In this document: piece by piece, positions 6,759 to 6,789 of the stretch | How positions within the stretch are numbered: position 1 is the stretch's first letter | How the letters are laid out: each line of letters starts with the position of its first letter | Origin: Methanosaeta sp. NSP1 | GTDB taxonomy: Archaea > Halobacteriota > Methanosarcinia > Methanotrichales > Methanotrichaceae | Length of the DNA: 6,789 nucleotides | Direction: 5' to 3' | NCBI GenBank assembly: GCA_002256595.1 | Contig: NOLC01000060.1 | Span: forward strand, 1-6,789 | Program-made: the position numbers and the translations under genes | Notes under the pieces: generated by a model | Database searches by the model: none | What the model saw: only the letters and a program-made list of their open reading frames with translations | Told to the model about the DNA's origin: nothing

Positions 6759-6789
6759 GAGCCTGCATTCTCTATCATCTCTCTGGCAA

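Noticed and set aside
6759..6789. Terminator after the PIN-ATPase gene
   Set aside because: The 31 nt visible contain neither a T-run nor a stem; the gene's terminator, if any, is beyond the window.
1..6789. tRNA, rRNA, CRISPR array, insertion sequence or attachment site
   Set aside because: I saw no regular spaced repeats, transposase-like frame, terminal inverted repeats or tRNA-like segment on reading; small structured RNAs cannot be excluded without computation.

Overview
The window looks like chromosomal housekeeping DNA from a methanogenic or closely related euryarchaeon. The tetrahydromethanopterin enzyme Ftr, the archaeal-type IMP cyclohydrolase PurO, a four-subunit pyruvate:ferredoxin oxidoreductase (porCDAB) and a PIN-ATPase-KH protein of the archaeal PINA/COG1855 type all point the same way. 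High GC and frequent AGG/AGA arginine codons would suit the Methanothrix (Methanosaeta) group of the Methanosarcinia. That placement is inference, not proof.

Layout. Positions 1-4077 form one tightly packed minus-strand unit, read right to left: porC - porD - porA - porB - purO - ftr. Ftr runs off the left edge. Gaps are from a 1-nt overlap to about 21 nt, most starts have a GGAGG-like ribosome site, and a plausible BRE/TATA element lies upstream of porC, so one polycistronic mRNA is likely. Positions 4078-4239 are a divergent intergenic region. On the plus strand follow an unrecognised 227-aa gene (4240-4923) and the 602-aa PIN-ATPase-KH gene (4950-6758). Positions 6759-6789 show nothing recognisable. 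No RNA gene, CRISPR array or mobile element was seen.

How the genes work together. PorCDAB interconverts pyruvate and acetyl-CoA with ferredoxin. In an autotrophic or acetoclastic methanogen it mainly makes pyruvate for biosynthesis. PurO closes the purine ring to give IMP. Ftr moves the formyl group between methanofuran and tetrahydromethanopterin. The left unit is therefore central carbon and C1/biosynthetic metabolism. The right pair is unrelated: a nucleic-acid ATPase related to a Holliday-junction branch-migration protein, with an unknown partner.

The main anomaly is porA. Its N-terminal part (to about residue 126) and C-terminal part are in different frames. Comparison with the remembered family pattern suggests about 32 codons are missing at the junction (near 2900-2912). 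As written, porA cannot make a full subunit although porC, porD and porB look intact. This is either a recent deletion or an assembly/sequencing error, and the second seems more likely for such a central enzyme. I did not find a convincing new multi-gene system. The unknown 227-aa gene beside PINA is the best lead for new biology.
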